DNA from: Neodidymelliopsis sp. IMI 364377
Lineage: Eukaryota > Ascomycota > Dothideomycetes > Pleosporales > Didymellaceae
Assembly: GCA_027946375.1 (NCBI GenBank)
Contig: JAPEUT010000024.1
Location: 1 to 64,000 of the forward strand
Length of the DNA stretch: 64,000 nucleotides
Reading direction: 5' to 3'
A program made the position numbers and the translations under genes. A model generated the notes under the pieces. That model made no database searches. It had not been told where the DNA came from and saw only the letters and a program-made list of their open reading frames with translations. This document shows, piece by piece, positions 42,155-53,394 of the stretch (its first letter is position 1; the number at the start of each line of letters is the position of its first letter).

Positions 42155-43951
42155 ATGTTGTCCGCTGTTACCATTTTTGGCACCCTATCACTATTGTACC
42201 TCTCTTATTCAATATGGATATGGCACCGCTTGTCGCACATCCCGGGTCCGTTCTGGGCAGCTTTTTCGAAGATCTGGATGATCCAAGAATCATTCCTGGG
42301 GAGGCAACCGGTAACGTTGAAGGAGGTCAACGACAAGTATGGTGTGTATTGATAAGCGTAGAAGATGGAAAACCTCATCATCATTGACTGTGAGCCAGGT
42401 TCGCTTGCACGGGTTGGACCTAACGAACTTATCACGAATGATCCTGACGTTTTGCGGAGGATAATGGCGGTTCGATCTACATATTCTCGGGGTCCATGTA
42501 AGATCCATCCAGCTTTCTGAGCAAACAATCAACTCAGCCGCTCAGGGTACGATGCGTTCAAACTCGAAGCTGGAAAGAATAACCTCTTCTCAATGCGCGA
42601 TGAGGTTGCCCATGCAAATCTCCGTAACAAAATGGCTGCTGGAGTGAGCACGTTCACACTATTGAGCAAATCCTTGTCTAGACTGACAATTTCTTTTAGT
42701 ACTCCGGCAAAGAGAACGAATCTGTGGAGGCAACCATCGAAAGAAACCTCGATAAGTTCATACAACTCATAAGGTCGAGCTATATTTCGAACGCTAGTGA
42801 TTACAGACCAATGGACCTGGCGCAGAAATTCCAATATCTCACGCTCGATATCATCAGTGATCTGGCTTACGGCAAGCCACTTGGTTATTTGGAGCACGAC
42901 AATGACCCTTACGACTACATCGAAGCTATGGACGCGTCCATGCCACTTTTGTCTACTCTGGGCAATGTACCATGGCTTGCGGACATATTCCAACTGCCAC
43001 CCTTTCGGAGATTTCTGCCTTCCGAGAAAGACAAAGGCGGTTTTGGGGCCTTCATAGGGTACTTTCCCCGTGTCGTTGAAAGATTCAATGCTCTGCTAAG
43101 GTACTCCCAGCTTTGCAAAGCGAGTTGTGGCTGAGCGCTTTGATCCCTCTGCGAAGGCCCAGCAAGATATGCTTGGCTCTTTTATTCGACACGGACTGAG
43201 CCAAGAGGAGGCATCTGGAGAGGCTCTACTGCAAGTCGTTGCTGGTAGTGATACTACAGCTACTGGGCTCAGGATGGTTATGCTGCATGTCATGGCAAAC
43301 CCCGTCGTCTATCGAAAACTTCAGTCTGAGATCGATGACAGTATTTCAGGGGGTAAGATTTCATCCATCATCAAGGATTCTGAGGCTCGCCAACTGCCCT
43401 ACCTACAGGCGGTTATCAAAGAAGGTCTTCGCATGAAGTCCCCAGCAGGTGGCTCGTTCTTCAAGACGGTACCGCCAGAAGGTGACGTGATAGATTGTTT
43501 GTTCGTTCCTGCGGGAACACAGATCGGAGTATCACATCTGAGTTTTCTATTGTCAAAAGAAACTTTTGGCGAAGATGCTGAAGTGTTTAGACCAGAGCGC
43601 TGGCTTGAGGCAGATTCGACAGATTTAGCTAAGATGAACGGCGCGGTTGATCTTGTATTTCATTATGGCAAGTACCAATGTCTCGGAAAGTCTGTTGCGT
43701 TGATGGAGTTCAACAAGGTCTTCGTCGAGCTTCTGAGAAGATTTGATCTTTCTATCGTCAACGTTGAAAGACCTGCTCGGATTTACAATGCGGTGAGTAT
43801 CTTTACCTGGTTCTATCCATGTCGAAATCTGGCTAACGCGAGCTCTCAGGGGATCTGGGTCGTTAAAGACTTCAGGGTTCGGATCAATCAAAGATCAGAA
43901 ATTGTGAGATGGCGAAATGATGAAGGATCTATCAGTTTGGACACATGTTGA
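42155..43951 (+). CDS. Cytochrome P450 monooxygenase
   Basis: Six exons (42155-42341, 42399-42497, 42546-42643, 42700-43058, 43111-43792, 43850-43951) give 508 residues. An N-terminal membrane anchor (MLSAVTIFGTLSLLYLSYSI) and proline hinge HIPGPFWAAF place it on the ER. P450 signatures: I-helix AGSDTTATG, K-helix ExxR in KEGLRMKSP, PERW, and the heme-binding FHYGKYQCLGKSVA with its axial cysteine. Splicing at 43059-43110 restores FIGFAKRVVAERFDP, typical of the pisatin-demethylase-like group of fungal P450s; that subgroup call is inference. The last intron is 57 nt without a stop, so read-through would also keep frame. Substrate unknown. It is the only intron-rich gene in this block. Confidence 0.95.
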
Positions 43952-44043
43952 TGCGACTTGGATCATCTCCGGCTCGCCACCACGAGGCCAGTACGAGCGG
44001 CAGTGAATAAAATAATCTCACACCAAGAGAGTGTTATATAACA

Positions 44044-44334
44044 TTAGGAATCGCGATTGATGCCTCCATAGATAGCCCAAGCGAGTGCAGTGAATGATAC
44101 TCCTACAAGAAGACTGAGAGAGAAAACGCCATGAGTTGCCAGCACGATAAGAGGAACGGAGGCTCCCGCTAACATGATGATGAAGCAGAGATGCCATGGC
44201 CAGATAGCCGAACAGATTCTGGTTGCATATCTTGTCCATAGCCTTTTGTATTTCGGCTCGAGCGACTGGCGGTCTGCGCTGTGATCAAACAAGAGAGCCT
44301 CTTCCTCGTTATCGATGTGTGTAGGCTTCGACAT
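44044..44334 (-). CDS. Small two-TM membrane protein, unknown
   Basis: A 96-codon frame from ATG 44334. A charged N-terminal half (HIDNEEEALLFDHSADRQSL) precedes two hydrophobic segments, WHLCFIIMLAGASVPLIVLA and LSLLVGVSFTALAWAIYGG, separated by a short turn. This looks like a helical-hairpin membrane protein. No family is recognised. It is convergent with the P450, about 90 bp from its stop. Composition and clear topology support coding, but a short chance frame cannot be excluded. Confidence 0.45.
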   Translation of the reverse strand: MSKPTHIDNEEEALLFDHSADRQSLEPKYKRLWTRYATRICSAIWPWHLCFIIMLAGASVPLIVLATHGVFSLSLLVGVSFTALAWAIYGGINRDS

Positions 44335-45959
44335 TATGTGTTCTGATTTGTTAGACTGATGGTTCGAGCCTTCGTTGCGCACTAACCTTGGTAAGAATGA
44401 AAGTTCCCTGCAGCTGAGTCCGTTTATTCAGTCAGAAGGAGCTGCCTAAAAAGGTAGGAAGTGCTCGAAGCTTGTCTAATCGTAGAGCATCAACAGCCGG
44501 CAAAGAAGGGTCTGTGAATGAATCAAGCGTTTTTTCTCACCGCGGTCTTGTTGAAGAGAAACAGATGAGTAGCAGAGAAGGCTGGGTCATGATGAACTGC
44601 TATGCGGGGTGTGCATCCACCAATCACAGCGCCTTTCATGAGCGGGAACACTTCAGTTCCTGACCTCGTGTACCTATAGCATTCCATGTTTCTTCTCGAC
44701 ATAACCTCCAATCCCTTTGAGAGCTTTGCCCTTTGTAGTCGACATTCTGAGCCTAATTTTCGATTATCTTATGCAACGAGACCTTCTAAACGTGTCTGGT
44801 CAGTCACACCTTGCACAGACTTATCATCATTCGCATCTTCTTCTCACCGAGCAGAATCAAGTTCGGAGATAGGGACTCAGGAATTCGGAAAGGCGTTGAA
44901 CGAGATTTTAGCGAAGAGCAGAGTAAGAAAAAGGATGCTATGTAGAGTTCCTGCCTCGAATGATGGTGCTTAATATATTTATATTTAGTGGAAGGTTTCT
45001 TTACATACGACCATAGGACGTTGAAAACAAGGCTTCCCGTTCGCTCAGCCCTATTTAAGCAACGTACCGGCGGATTAGTAGTTAGGTGGGTGACCACTAG
45101 CGAATACCCGCTGTTGTATGTTTTTGCCCTTTTGCTCCTTCCGAATAGCAAGAGAGAGTGAAGGTGAGTGAACAGGCAATGATTGTCGTACTTTTTAGCC
45201 ACACGCACAGGTTGTTGCTCGAGTTTCGCCTTTGGCACAACAAAACCAACGTCGCCGCCGTGCTGTCGACGATAGAAGAGAATGTTCTCGCGGCTGAGCT
45301 CAGCAATCCATCAAGAATGTCTGATGAAACAAGATGGACTGACTGAAAGGAAAAGAAGATGTATCGCGAAGGGACAACTGGGTATCTTGATCAATCATCC
45401 TCTTTACACGGTACGCTGGCCAGCCCCACTGCACGTGCGCTGCTGCTATTGGATGCTGCCGCAACTTCCGCCACAACACCAATGAACGTCAACTTTCCCC
45501 TGAACATCGCATCTCCAAGACGATCTATCTCAGCTCCACGTGTGTTATCTCAGCCATATCTATGGATGATAGGGAACGTCCATCAGCCATTTTAGCGGCA
45601 GTCGCCGCCCAATTTCCGCTACCGCTCACCTTCTACATTGAGCAGGACCCTCGGCATCTCCTGGCCTATCAGGTGCTGCACGCATCGCTCGCGCCTCAAT
45701 GCCAAGCGGCGGACAGCTTCACGCGACTCCGAGAATTGACCTTCTCCTGCTATCATAGGCAATGAGCTAGGTTTACGGTGCAGATGCCAGGAACAAGACA
45801 AGCGTGACGGCTGGCCTGGTGGTGCTCGCAACAGCCCTGGTTCCTGGGCAGGATCTAAATTGTGGCTCCTGTATGTGTGATCGCGGATATGGTTGCGTAT
45901 AAGAGCAAGGGCAGCTCGCCGCAGATCAAAAGCGTTCGTGGACGAAGCGTATCAACATA
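44335..45959. other. Intergenic region and nuclease promoter
   Basis: About 1.6 kb without a supported gene; frames present here lack domains and overlap one another. A TATAAG element at 45898-45903 lies 57 bases before the nuclease ATG. Confidence 0.55.
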
Positions 45960-48059
45960 ATGGCTCCTATCACGCGCCTGATCGCCCTCGCGGCTTCTCT
46001 TGCCGTGTCCTCTGCAACCACCATCGCTGAGATCAACGGCAATAAGTACCTGTCGCCCTTCAAGGACCAGACTGTATCGAACGTTACCGGCGTCATTACA
46101 GCAAAAGGCCCCGATGGTCTCTGGATCCGTTCGACAACCCCTGACCGTGATGAGCGCACATCGGATTCGGTCTACGTTTTTGGTCGCACATTCGGCGCCA
46201 ACTTGACTGTTGGTGATGCTATCACTATTGGTGGTAAGGTGCTTGAGTACCGAAGCAACAAGGACTACATCTACCTGACTGAGATCTCGAATCCGGTCCT
46301 GGAGAAGCTTGTCAGCAAAGGCAACAAAGTGACACCGTTGGTCATTGGCAAAGACACTGGCAATCCACCAACAGAGCAGTACAGCAGCTTGGACGGCGGA
46401 GACGTCTTTTCTCTGCCGAACAACAAGTCGCAAATCAGTGTTGCGAATCCTACACTCGAACCAAAGAAGTACGGACTGGACTTCTGGGAGAGCTTGACTG
46501 GAGAGCTGGTCACTGTGAAGAAGGCGAGGGCACTTACCAAGCCCAACCAGTACGGCGATACATGGGTTGCCGGAAGCTGGAAAGTTACTGGAACAAATGA
46601 CCGCGACGGTCTGACTACGACTGACAAGGATGCCAACCCTGAAGCCGTCATCGTCGGCACGCCTCTCGATGGTACCAAGAACCCTACCGATACCCGAATG
46701 GGTGACGGTCTCGAGGAGATCACCGGTATTGTCACCTACGCCTTCGGCTACTATCGCATCTTGCCTTCCACCGCTCTGAAGGTGACTAGCTCGAAGAAGC
46801 CCTTGACCCCCAAGCCTACCAAACTCGAATCCAAGAACGACTGTGGTGGTATCACATTTGGCGCGTATAATGTCGAGAACTTGGCGCCGACTTCAGCGCA
46901 TCTGCCTCACGTTGCCGAGCAGATTGTGGATTACTTGAGGAGTCCAGACGTGGTCTTCGTTCAGGAAGTTCAAGACAACAACGGTGTGACCAATGATGCA
47001 GGTAAGTCTCCTCCAGATGTGTCTAGGTTTTCTCCAGCAATGCGCGGCCGATGATACCTACATGTCCACATAACCCCACGCTAACACTCGTGTAGTCGTA
47101 TCTGCAAACCTTACTTTGAGTACGCTCACCAAGGCTATCAGCGCAGCCGGAGGTCCGAATTACACTTTCGTCGAGATTGCGCCTATCGATGACCAGGATG
47201 GAGGTGCGCCCGGTGGTAACATTCGAGTCGCATATTTGTACAAGCCCTCGCTCGTTCGTCTCTACAAGCCTAACCCGGGTGGTGCTCTCGACAAGACTGA
47301 AGTCGTGAACGGCCCTGCACTCAGCTTCAATCCAGGTCGTATTGAGCCTGCAAGCGATGCGTGGACAGCGAGCCGCAAGCCTCTCGTCGCGCAGTGGGAG
47401 ATCATTGGCAAAAAGGGCAAGAGCGCCGGCAACTTCTTCACCATCAACGTCCACTTTGGCTCGAAGGGAGGAAGCAGCAGCATCATGGGTGATGCACGCC
47501 CTCCGGTGAACGGAGCTGTCGAGGCCAGGTTGAAGCAGGCTACGCTGACTGCAAACTTTGTCAAGGTAAGCTCAGAAAACACTCAAGACTCTCCAAGGCT
47601 GTACTTTGCGAGGAGGCTGCAGACTGTATGATGCAGCTTCTCCCAATCGCGGTATTGCAAAACGCCACTCCTCTCACAAAAGGGACGGTGTCTTAGCGAC
47701 GAGACACAGAACACGAAAGCAGCAGCTAACACCAACGCCAGGACATCCTCAGCAAAAACAAAAACGCCCACATCATCACCGCCGGCGACTTCAACGAATT
47801 CACTTTCGTCGAGCCACTAAAGCAGTACGTGCAGATCTCCGGGCTCAAAGACATGGACGCCGTTGCCGGCATCAACGAACTGGAGCGCTACACATACCTT
47901 TTCGACATGAACGCTCAGCAACTCGATCACATGTTCATCTCGCCCAGCCTGACCAGCAAGGCAAAGTACGAGCATGTCCATCTCACCACGTGGGTTTCGT
48001 ACGACGAGCAAGTCTCGGATCACGATCCTAGCGTGGCGCGCATGGATGTTTGTGTGTAA
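45960..48059 (+). CDS. Secreted nuclease, endonuclease/exonuclease/phosphatase fold
   Basis: Three exons (45960-47001, 47096-47565, 47742-48059) give 609 residues. A signal peptide (MAPITRLIALAASLAVSSA) is followed by an N-terminal OB-like region (VTGVITAKGPDGLWIR) and a C-terminal EEP catalytic domain. Active-site landmarks appear in order: GAYNVENLAP, the metal-binding Glu in VFVQEVQDN, the His in TINVHFGSKGG, ITAGDFNEF and VSDHDP. This matches extracellular fungal and bacterial nucleases of the ExeM/NucA-like type; the likely role is extracellular DNA or RNA degradation for nutrient release. Metal-dependent phosphatase activity is an alternative within the fold. Intron 2 is long (176 nt) for this genome. 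Confidence 0.91.
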
Positions 48060-48742
48060 GGTGTTGTAGGTATAGATTTTTGGTACGCTGGTGATGCAGC
48101 ATAACGCCCGTGTTGGACGACAGGTCTATAATAATAACAACAATAACACATCTTGAAGAGAAAGGAGAACGACCTGTACTCACGAGGAAATTAAGCTGCA
48201 TTGACGCCTTACCACACGTCCAAACCAAGCCTTGTCTGTGCACACTTGCATGCCCCTGCAGCGCAACCCATTCCTCAACGAAGGACGTTCCTTCCCCGTA
48301 GCCCAGAACTGGTACAGAGTCATCTTAGCAAGACTGCGGCGCAGTCAGACACTCCTTCTACCCCAGAGTGCAACACGGGAGAACCTCTATTCCGGATCCA
48401 GTCCGTCATCTCGGGGCAGAGAAGCGAGCAGAAACGCGGGTTAGACTGACACACAACATATGCAGTGGCAAGTACGAAAAGCTGATAGACAAGGTCTGGG
48501 GTCTCTTTGTACCCTTGTCTCGTGTAAGTACTGTGGTAGCCTGGTAGCTAGGTAGGCGCGCGACCGGCAAAAGTTGACGCGCGCATAGAGTTTATCAGAA
48601 ATGCTGGTTGTAACGGCTACTTGCCTCAGTACCAGAAGACAGTTTAGCGATCCAGAGCTGTTATGCTCGTAATCAGCCTGTCACGTTTACGTGCAGAGGC
48701 GATAGTCTGTGGGTTCCAGACAGCTGGGCGTGGGCACAACGG

Positions 48743-48803
48743 GCTCAACGCTCGCTGATCGCCCGTCCGGTCGACCGGACGAGTGGAAGCGTCGACGTTG
48801 AGC
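48743..48803. repeat. Nested inverted repeat with a perfect 18-bp palindrome
   Basis: The inner element CGTCCGGTCGACCGGACG (48764-48781) is a perfect palindrome. Outer arms GCTCAACG (48743-48750) and CGTTGAGC (48796-48803) are symmetric about nearly the same centre (48773 versus 48772.5). The whole could form a cruciform or hairpin, or be a dimeric binding site. Confidence 0.8.
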
Positions 48804-49273
48804 AGAAACAAGGTGATCAACTAGTTATCGAATAGTCACGATTGCGTGCATGCGAAATCGCAGAGCCACGCGAGGCGGCGACTCTGCCATGGCACTGGCA
48901 CATGGCACGTAGATAGTGCATCGGGTGGTGCACTGCGCTAATCTGCGGCTTGGGCCACTGGATTAGGCAGTGCGCGATGTCTTGGGAGTAGGGCAGGCTT
49001 GGAGTCAGGCGGTCGGTACTTGTGTGGGCATCAAGCATCGGTCGCCGATCGGAGCAGCGCGATAATGACAAACCGAACCTGTCGACAGGCAGACAAGTCG
49101 AGTTGTCAAAGAACGCTTGGAAAAGGCGTGTTGAATCGGTGGTAAGCAGATGCATACCAAGGCCGGCGGACGGCCACGTGTGGGCTGTGCTTGGCTTTGT
49201 GTGGGAAAGTCGGTGCTACACGAATCCGGAATGCAGGGTGAGCGAGTGGTTTTCTTTGTAGTGGCCCTTGGTA

Positions 49274-49293
49274 GCTGCTGCTGCTGCTGCTGC
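49274..49293. repeat. (GCT)n trinucleotide repeat
   Basis: About six tandem GCT units in non-coding sequence. Confidence 0.8.
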
Positions 49294-49812
49294 ATACGCT
49301 GTGAACCAACGGCTGTCGTTCCATCTCATCCGCGCATGTGCAGTGATTGTTGCAACGGGCAGGTCTTCCGGGACCTCGCATGTGTCCCCGGTGTTGGCAA
49401 CGCGTAGAGTAAGGATAAGGCGCAGGGGTGGGTAATTGCAACTTCACCAACACAGACAAGCGACGTGTTTGAGAAGCCGCGGATCAGCGTTCCCTTTGTC
49501 CCGTTGGCATAGGCGCCATGGCCGATTTGCGAGCGAATGGCAGTGCAGTGCCATTCCCTTTACCCGATGGTGCTGCACGCCTGGGCGCCCGTCAGCGGTG
49601 GGCTTTTGCTTGTGAGCTCCTGCCGCGGTGCTTGGCTCGATTACGCGATCATGCAGCGCTATGCGGCGCGTCCCTGTAGCGGAACAGGCTAAATTTGGAT
49701 CAGTGGCCAGGCTGCTGATTACCTGATTACTGTTTTCTCGTGTTGTGTATGCGCGCTCGCGCTATCTGGAGTCTGGGGGGGAGTGAGCACGGCCGTGTAC
49801 GGCGGGGCCTCC

Positions 49813-49893
49813 GAACGCGGGGAGCACTACTGAGCGCCCCACTGTGGGCCAAGCTAGAGGAAATCTGCGCTCCGCACTCCAGAACGCGGGGAG
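49813..49893. promoter_or_regulatory. Direct repeat GAACGCGGGGAG with CreA-like cores
   Basis: Two identical 12-mers start 69 bp apart, at 49813 and 49882. Each contains GCGGGG, which fits the SYGGRG consensus of the carbon repressor CreA, and GGGGA, similar to stress-element cores. Located about 0.9 kb before the MFS ATG. Function is inferred only. Confidence 0.45.
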
Positions 49894-50752
49894 GGAGGAA
49901 GACGTTGGAGAGATCGGCGGCCGTCAGCAACGTACATCGTCAAGTTGCAAAAATTGGCACATGTCGCACAAGAGCGGGCGTTTTTTTCTCTTGCACGCGG
50001 CACAGGGGCGCACTGGCAAGCTTCGGTCCCCTGCCGGCTGAAGATGCGCCCTCGCACGCCTGCAGGCCTCATCCGTATCTGCGTGCTGGATGGGCGTTGT
50101 GCCAAGGGCTTGGGTGGCTTGTTCTAGAGAGATTGCTGGCTGCGTGAGGGCCGCCCAGCCTCGACTGCGACGCCGTCTCGGAGGATCGAGAACCCAACAC
50201 TTGCCAGAAGCATGCTCTTGGCCCGGCCCATGGCGGGGTGAGGACTGCCTAAGGGTGAGTTGCAAAGGCAAGGTACCGGTACGCGCTCCTTGGTGAGGCA
50301 CTGGAGGCTGACGCTGTGCCTCTACCAGCGCGCCGTCGGTGAGAGTTTGCTTGGTGCAAGGCTTCACCGTGTCAGAGAGCCTCCCGAGGTGCACGACCGC
50401 GCGTGTAACCGCCCTGACAAATGTAGTGGCCTCGTGGAACTGGAATCTGCTGCATCCAATACCGGTAGCCAGGGTGCTTTCCTCTCGCAATCTCACTCCG
50501 CCACGCCCGGACGCACTCTGTCAACGGGCCAAGCAGGATCCGCATACGCCGCTCTCTGTCCAACCGCCCCCATGGGGACCCGCGTCCAGTGACAACGCTA
50601 GCAAACGCCTACCCTGGTCGATAGCACTGGCAGCGTGCTTTTGTGGCCACGGTGCTGGTCGACTGCAAGTACATATAGAGACCCCAGGCGCCCCTTCCTT
50701 CTCGAGTGTTGCATCACAAGCCCTCTGCACTTCTCCAAGACGCCCAGTCACC

Positions 50753-52480
50753 ATGGCCTCCGAGAAGCACGCCACAGGCCTTGAGGTCGCTGACCCTCAC
50801 CATACCACGCTTGACCGCTCTGATAACGAGAAGTCGGCTGCCATCTACAACGACAACTCCGACCTCAGCTCCAACGGCGTCGGTGACTACGATGACCTGC
50901 CTGACCCAGACGTTGGCAAGAGCGACGAGGAGCGTGCGAAACTTGTACGTCTTGATCTTAACCCACTCTTCCGGTCCCTCTCTTACTAACTTTTCTCAGG
51001 ACAAGGCTCTCGTCTGGAAGATGGACTGCTGGCTGATCCCGTGGCTCTCGCTCCTGTACCTCTTGTCGTAAGTTTGCCCACCATGACCACCAATTGAACT
51101 CTTGCTCACACCAGCACAGTTTCCTTGACCGCACAAACATTGGTAACGCCCGTGTCGCCAAGATGGAGCCTGATCTGCACATGGGCGGCCGCGACTACAA
51201 CGTCGCCCTCACCATCTTCTTCATCTCCTACGCTGGTTTCGAGCCCCTGACCAACATCCTCATCAAGAGGTGGTCTCCCCGCGTCTTCTTCACCGCTATC
51301 ATCCTCGCCTGGGGCGTAATAATGACTTTGATGGGCGTGGTCACGAATAAGGCCGGTCTGTATGCGTGCCGTTGGTTCCTTGGTATCGCTGAGGCCGGTC
51401 TCTTTCCTGGTGTCAACTATTATCTTTCTTGTTGGTACAAGCGCCAGGAGCTTGGTCTTCGCGCTGCCATGTTCTTCTCTGCCGCTGCGCTTGCCGGTTC
51501 TTTCGGTGGTCTCCTTGCCGCTGCCATCACCAAGATGCACGGTCTTGGTGGCTACCAGGGATGGCGCTGGATCTGTATGTTCCCCTCCTCTTCCTACACA
51601 GAATCGTCTGCTGACAATCCTTCCAGTCATCATTGAAGGTCTCATGACTGTCTTCGTCGGCATGGTCTGCTGGTGGATGACCTTCAACTTCCCTGACACC
51701 GCCTCTTTCCTTACCGCTGACGAGAAGCTTCGCGCTCTCCGCCGTCTTCGCAACGATGGCCAGTCCCGCGCCACCGTCGGCCACATTGACCGTCGCCACG
51801 TCTATGCCGCGCTCACCGACTGGAAGACCTGGGGCTACGCCGTCATCTACATGGGTTGCCTGTGCCCTCTGTACTGCTTCTCGCTCTTCCTCCCCACCAT
51901 TCTTCTCGGCATGGGATACACCGGCACCAAGGCCCAGCTCATGTCTGTTCCTCCCTACGCCGTCGCTGCATCCGTGACCGTCGCCATTGGTTTCATCGCC
52001 GACCGCACAAAGTGGCGTGGATACTGCAACATGGTCATCTCGCTCATCGGCTGCATCGGTTTCGCTATGCTCCTCGCCACTGACAACGTCCATGTCCAGT
52101 ACGCCGGCACCTTCCTCGGCGCTGCGGGCATCTACCCCACCGTTTCCAACACCCTAACTTGGGCGTCCAACAACGTCGAAGGCTCGCTGAAGCGCGGTGT
52201 CATGGTTGGTGTCGTCGTCGGCTGGGGCAACATGAACGGTGTCGTATCCTCCAACATCTACAACCAGAAGGAGAAGCCGCGGTACTGGACCGGCCACGGC
52301 GTCGTCCTCGCCTACCAGTTTCTGTTCCTGTTCGGCGGAACAGTCTTCATGCACTTTATGCTCAAGCGCGAGAACAGGCTGCGCAAGGAGGGCAAGCGCG
52401 ATCACTGGATGCACAACAAGACCCAGGAAGAGATTGAAATCATGGGCGACAACCGCCCAGACTTCTTCTACACCACTTAG
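50753..52480 (+). CDS. MFS permease, allantoate/nicotinate (Dal5/Tna1-like) family
   Basis: A plasma-membrane transporter of the anion:cation symporter family, members of which take up allantoate, nicotinate, pantothenate, biotin or similar organic anions. Exons 50753-50944, 51000-51067, 51120-51574 and 51627-52480 give 522 residues. About twelve membrane helices are present. Family motifs: WLSLLYLLSFLDRTNIGNAR at helix 1 (across a splice), LACRWFLGIAEAGLFPG-like sequence at helix 4 (YACRWFLGIAEAGLFPG), and GWGNMNGVVSSNIYNQKEKP late in the C half. The N-terminal 70 residues are hydrophilic and acidic. Codon use is strongly C-ending, suggesting high expression. The substrate cannot be fixed from sequence. 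Confidence 0.95.
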
Positions 52481-53394
52481 ATGTGTTTTGTTCTGTTACC
52501 GATTGCTGGCCATGGCTATGGCTGCGGCGTGATACCATTAACATCTGAAAGGTCCGATGACACGGATCGCTCGATGAGCTGTTTGCAAGCGCATAGTTCT
52601 ATAAGATATGATTGTTAGCAAATATATGTGCTCCGTAATACCCTTTACCTTTCCCATGTTCTTCATGAAGGTGCGATGCCAAAGAATGTGAGGATCATAC
52701 ATACCTCGTAACCAAATCTTCATCCTATGAACGACCCTGTGCTTCGTTGCACACACAACACACGACACAATCCAACCAACAATTCGAGAAACTGGCCATG
52801 ACATGCGTTAGGAATTTTGCCTGCTATGGAGTGTCATGGCAAAGCAGCCAAAAAAGACGCCCCACATCACGCTACCGGCTATTTACCCGCAGCCACACGG
52901 CGCCCAAAGTTGCGTTCCGCTGGCCCGACGCCACAACGTGATGTGAGGTGATGTTTGTGATGTGAGGTGATGTTTGCGATGTGGCTTTGCGCTGAAAGAT
53001 CCACGAATTAGTATTCATGAGAAAGAGAGGAAGAGAAAGGAGTGGATGCGATGGAAGGGTAATGGATCATTTGCTAAAGTGCAAGAAAGAGAGAAGGGTT
53101 CGTGATGATGTGATTAGATTTTCTTGGTACACCACCCATAGCAATGTAATGCATTGCATATGGCAATCAGTGCTGATAGAATCCCAAGCCCATGACTGCT
53201 ATTGATGATAAGAAGGAAAGGCTCCTGCTGCGCCATGTGAGTATTTCGCCGACCCCACAAGGACGCCAGTGAGCTTCTTCGCCGAACTAGATTTCTGTGT
53301 TTCCAAGATGGTTCGACATGTCCAGGTATATCTCACGCAAAGCTGGTGCAAGGAGGTAGAGGCGGATGGATATCGCACTTACATCTCCGTCTGT
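52481..53394. other. Convergent intergenic region
   Basis: About 900 bp between the 3' ends of the MFS and SNF2 genes. It contains the tandem 19-mer at 52938-52975. No gene is supported. Confidence 0.6.
52938..52975. repeat. Tandem duplication of a 19-mer
   Basis: Two perfect adjacent copies of GTGATGTGAGGTGATGTTT, followed by a partial third (GCGATGTGG). Confidence 0.85.

Larger units (their letters stand above)
48060..50752. other. Long gene-free region upstream of the MFS gene
   Basis: 2.7 kb, moderately GC-rich, with many short overlapping frames in all six phases but none with a domain or coding character. It holds a nested palindrome (48743-48803), a GCT repeat (49274-49293), a 12-bp direct repeat GAACGCGGGGAG (49813-49824 and 49882-49893) and CATATA at about 50669. 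A large promoter or an unannotated non-coding transcript is possible. Confidence 0.5.

Noticed and set aside
33145..44334. Classical secondary-metabolite cluster
   Set aside because: No PKS, NRPS, terpene synthase, DMATS or pathway-specific zinc-cluster regulator is present, so I describe it only as a candidate catabolic block.
49924..50496. 190-codon frame on the complement in the 2.7-kb gap
   Set aside because: Arg/Thr/Gln-rich composition with overlapping frames on the other strand; typical of GC-rich non-coding DNA.
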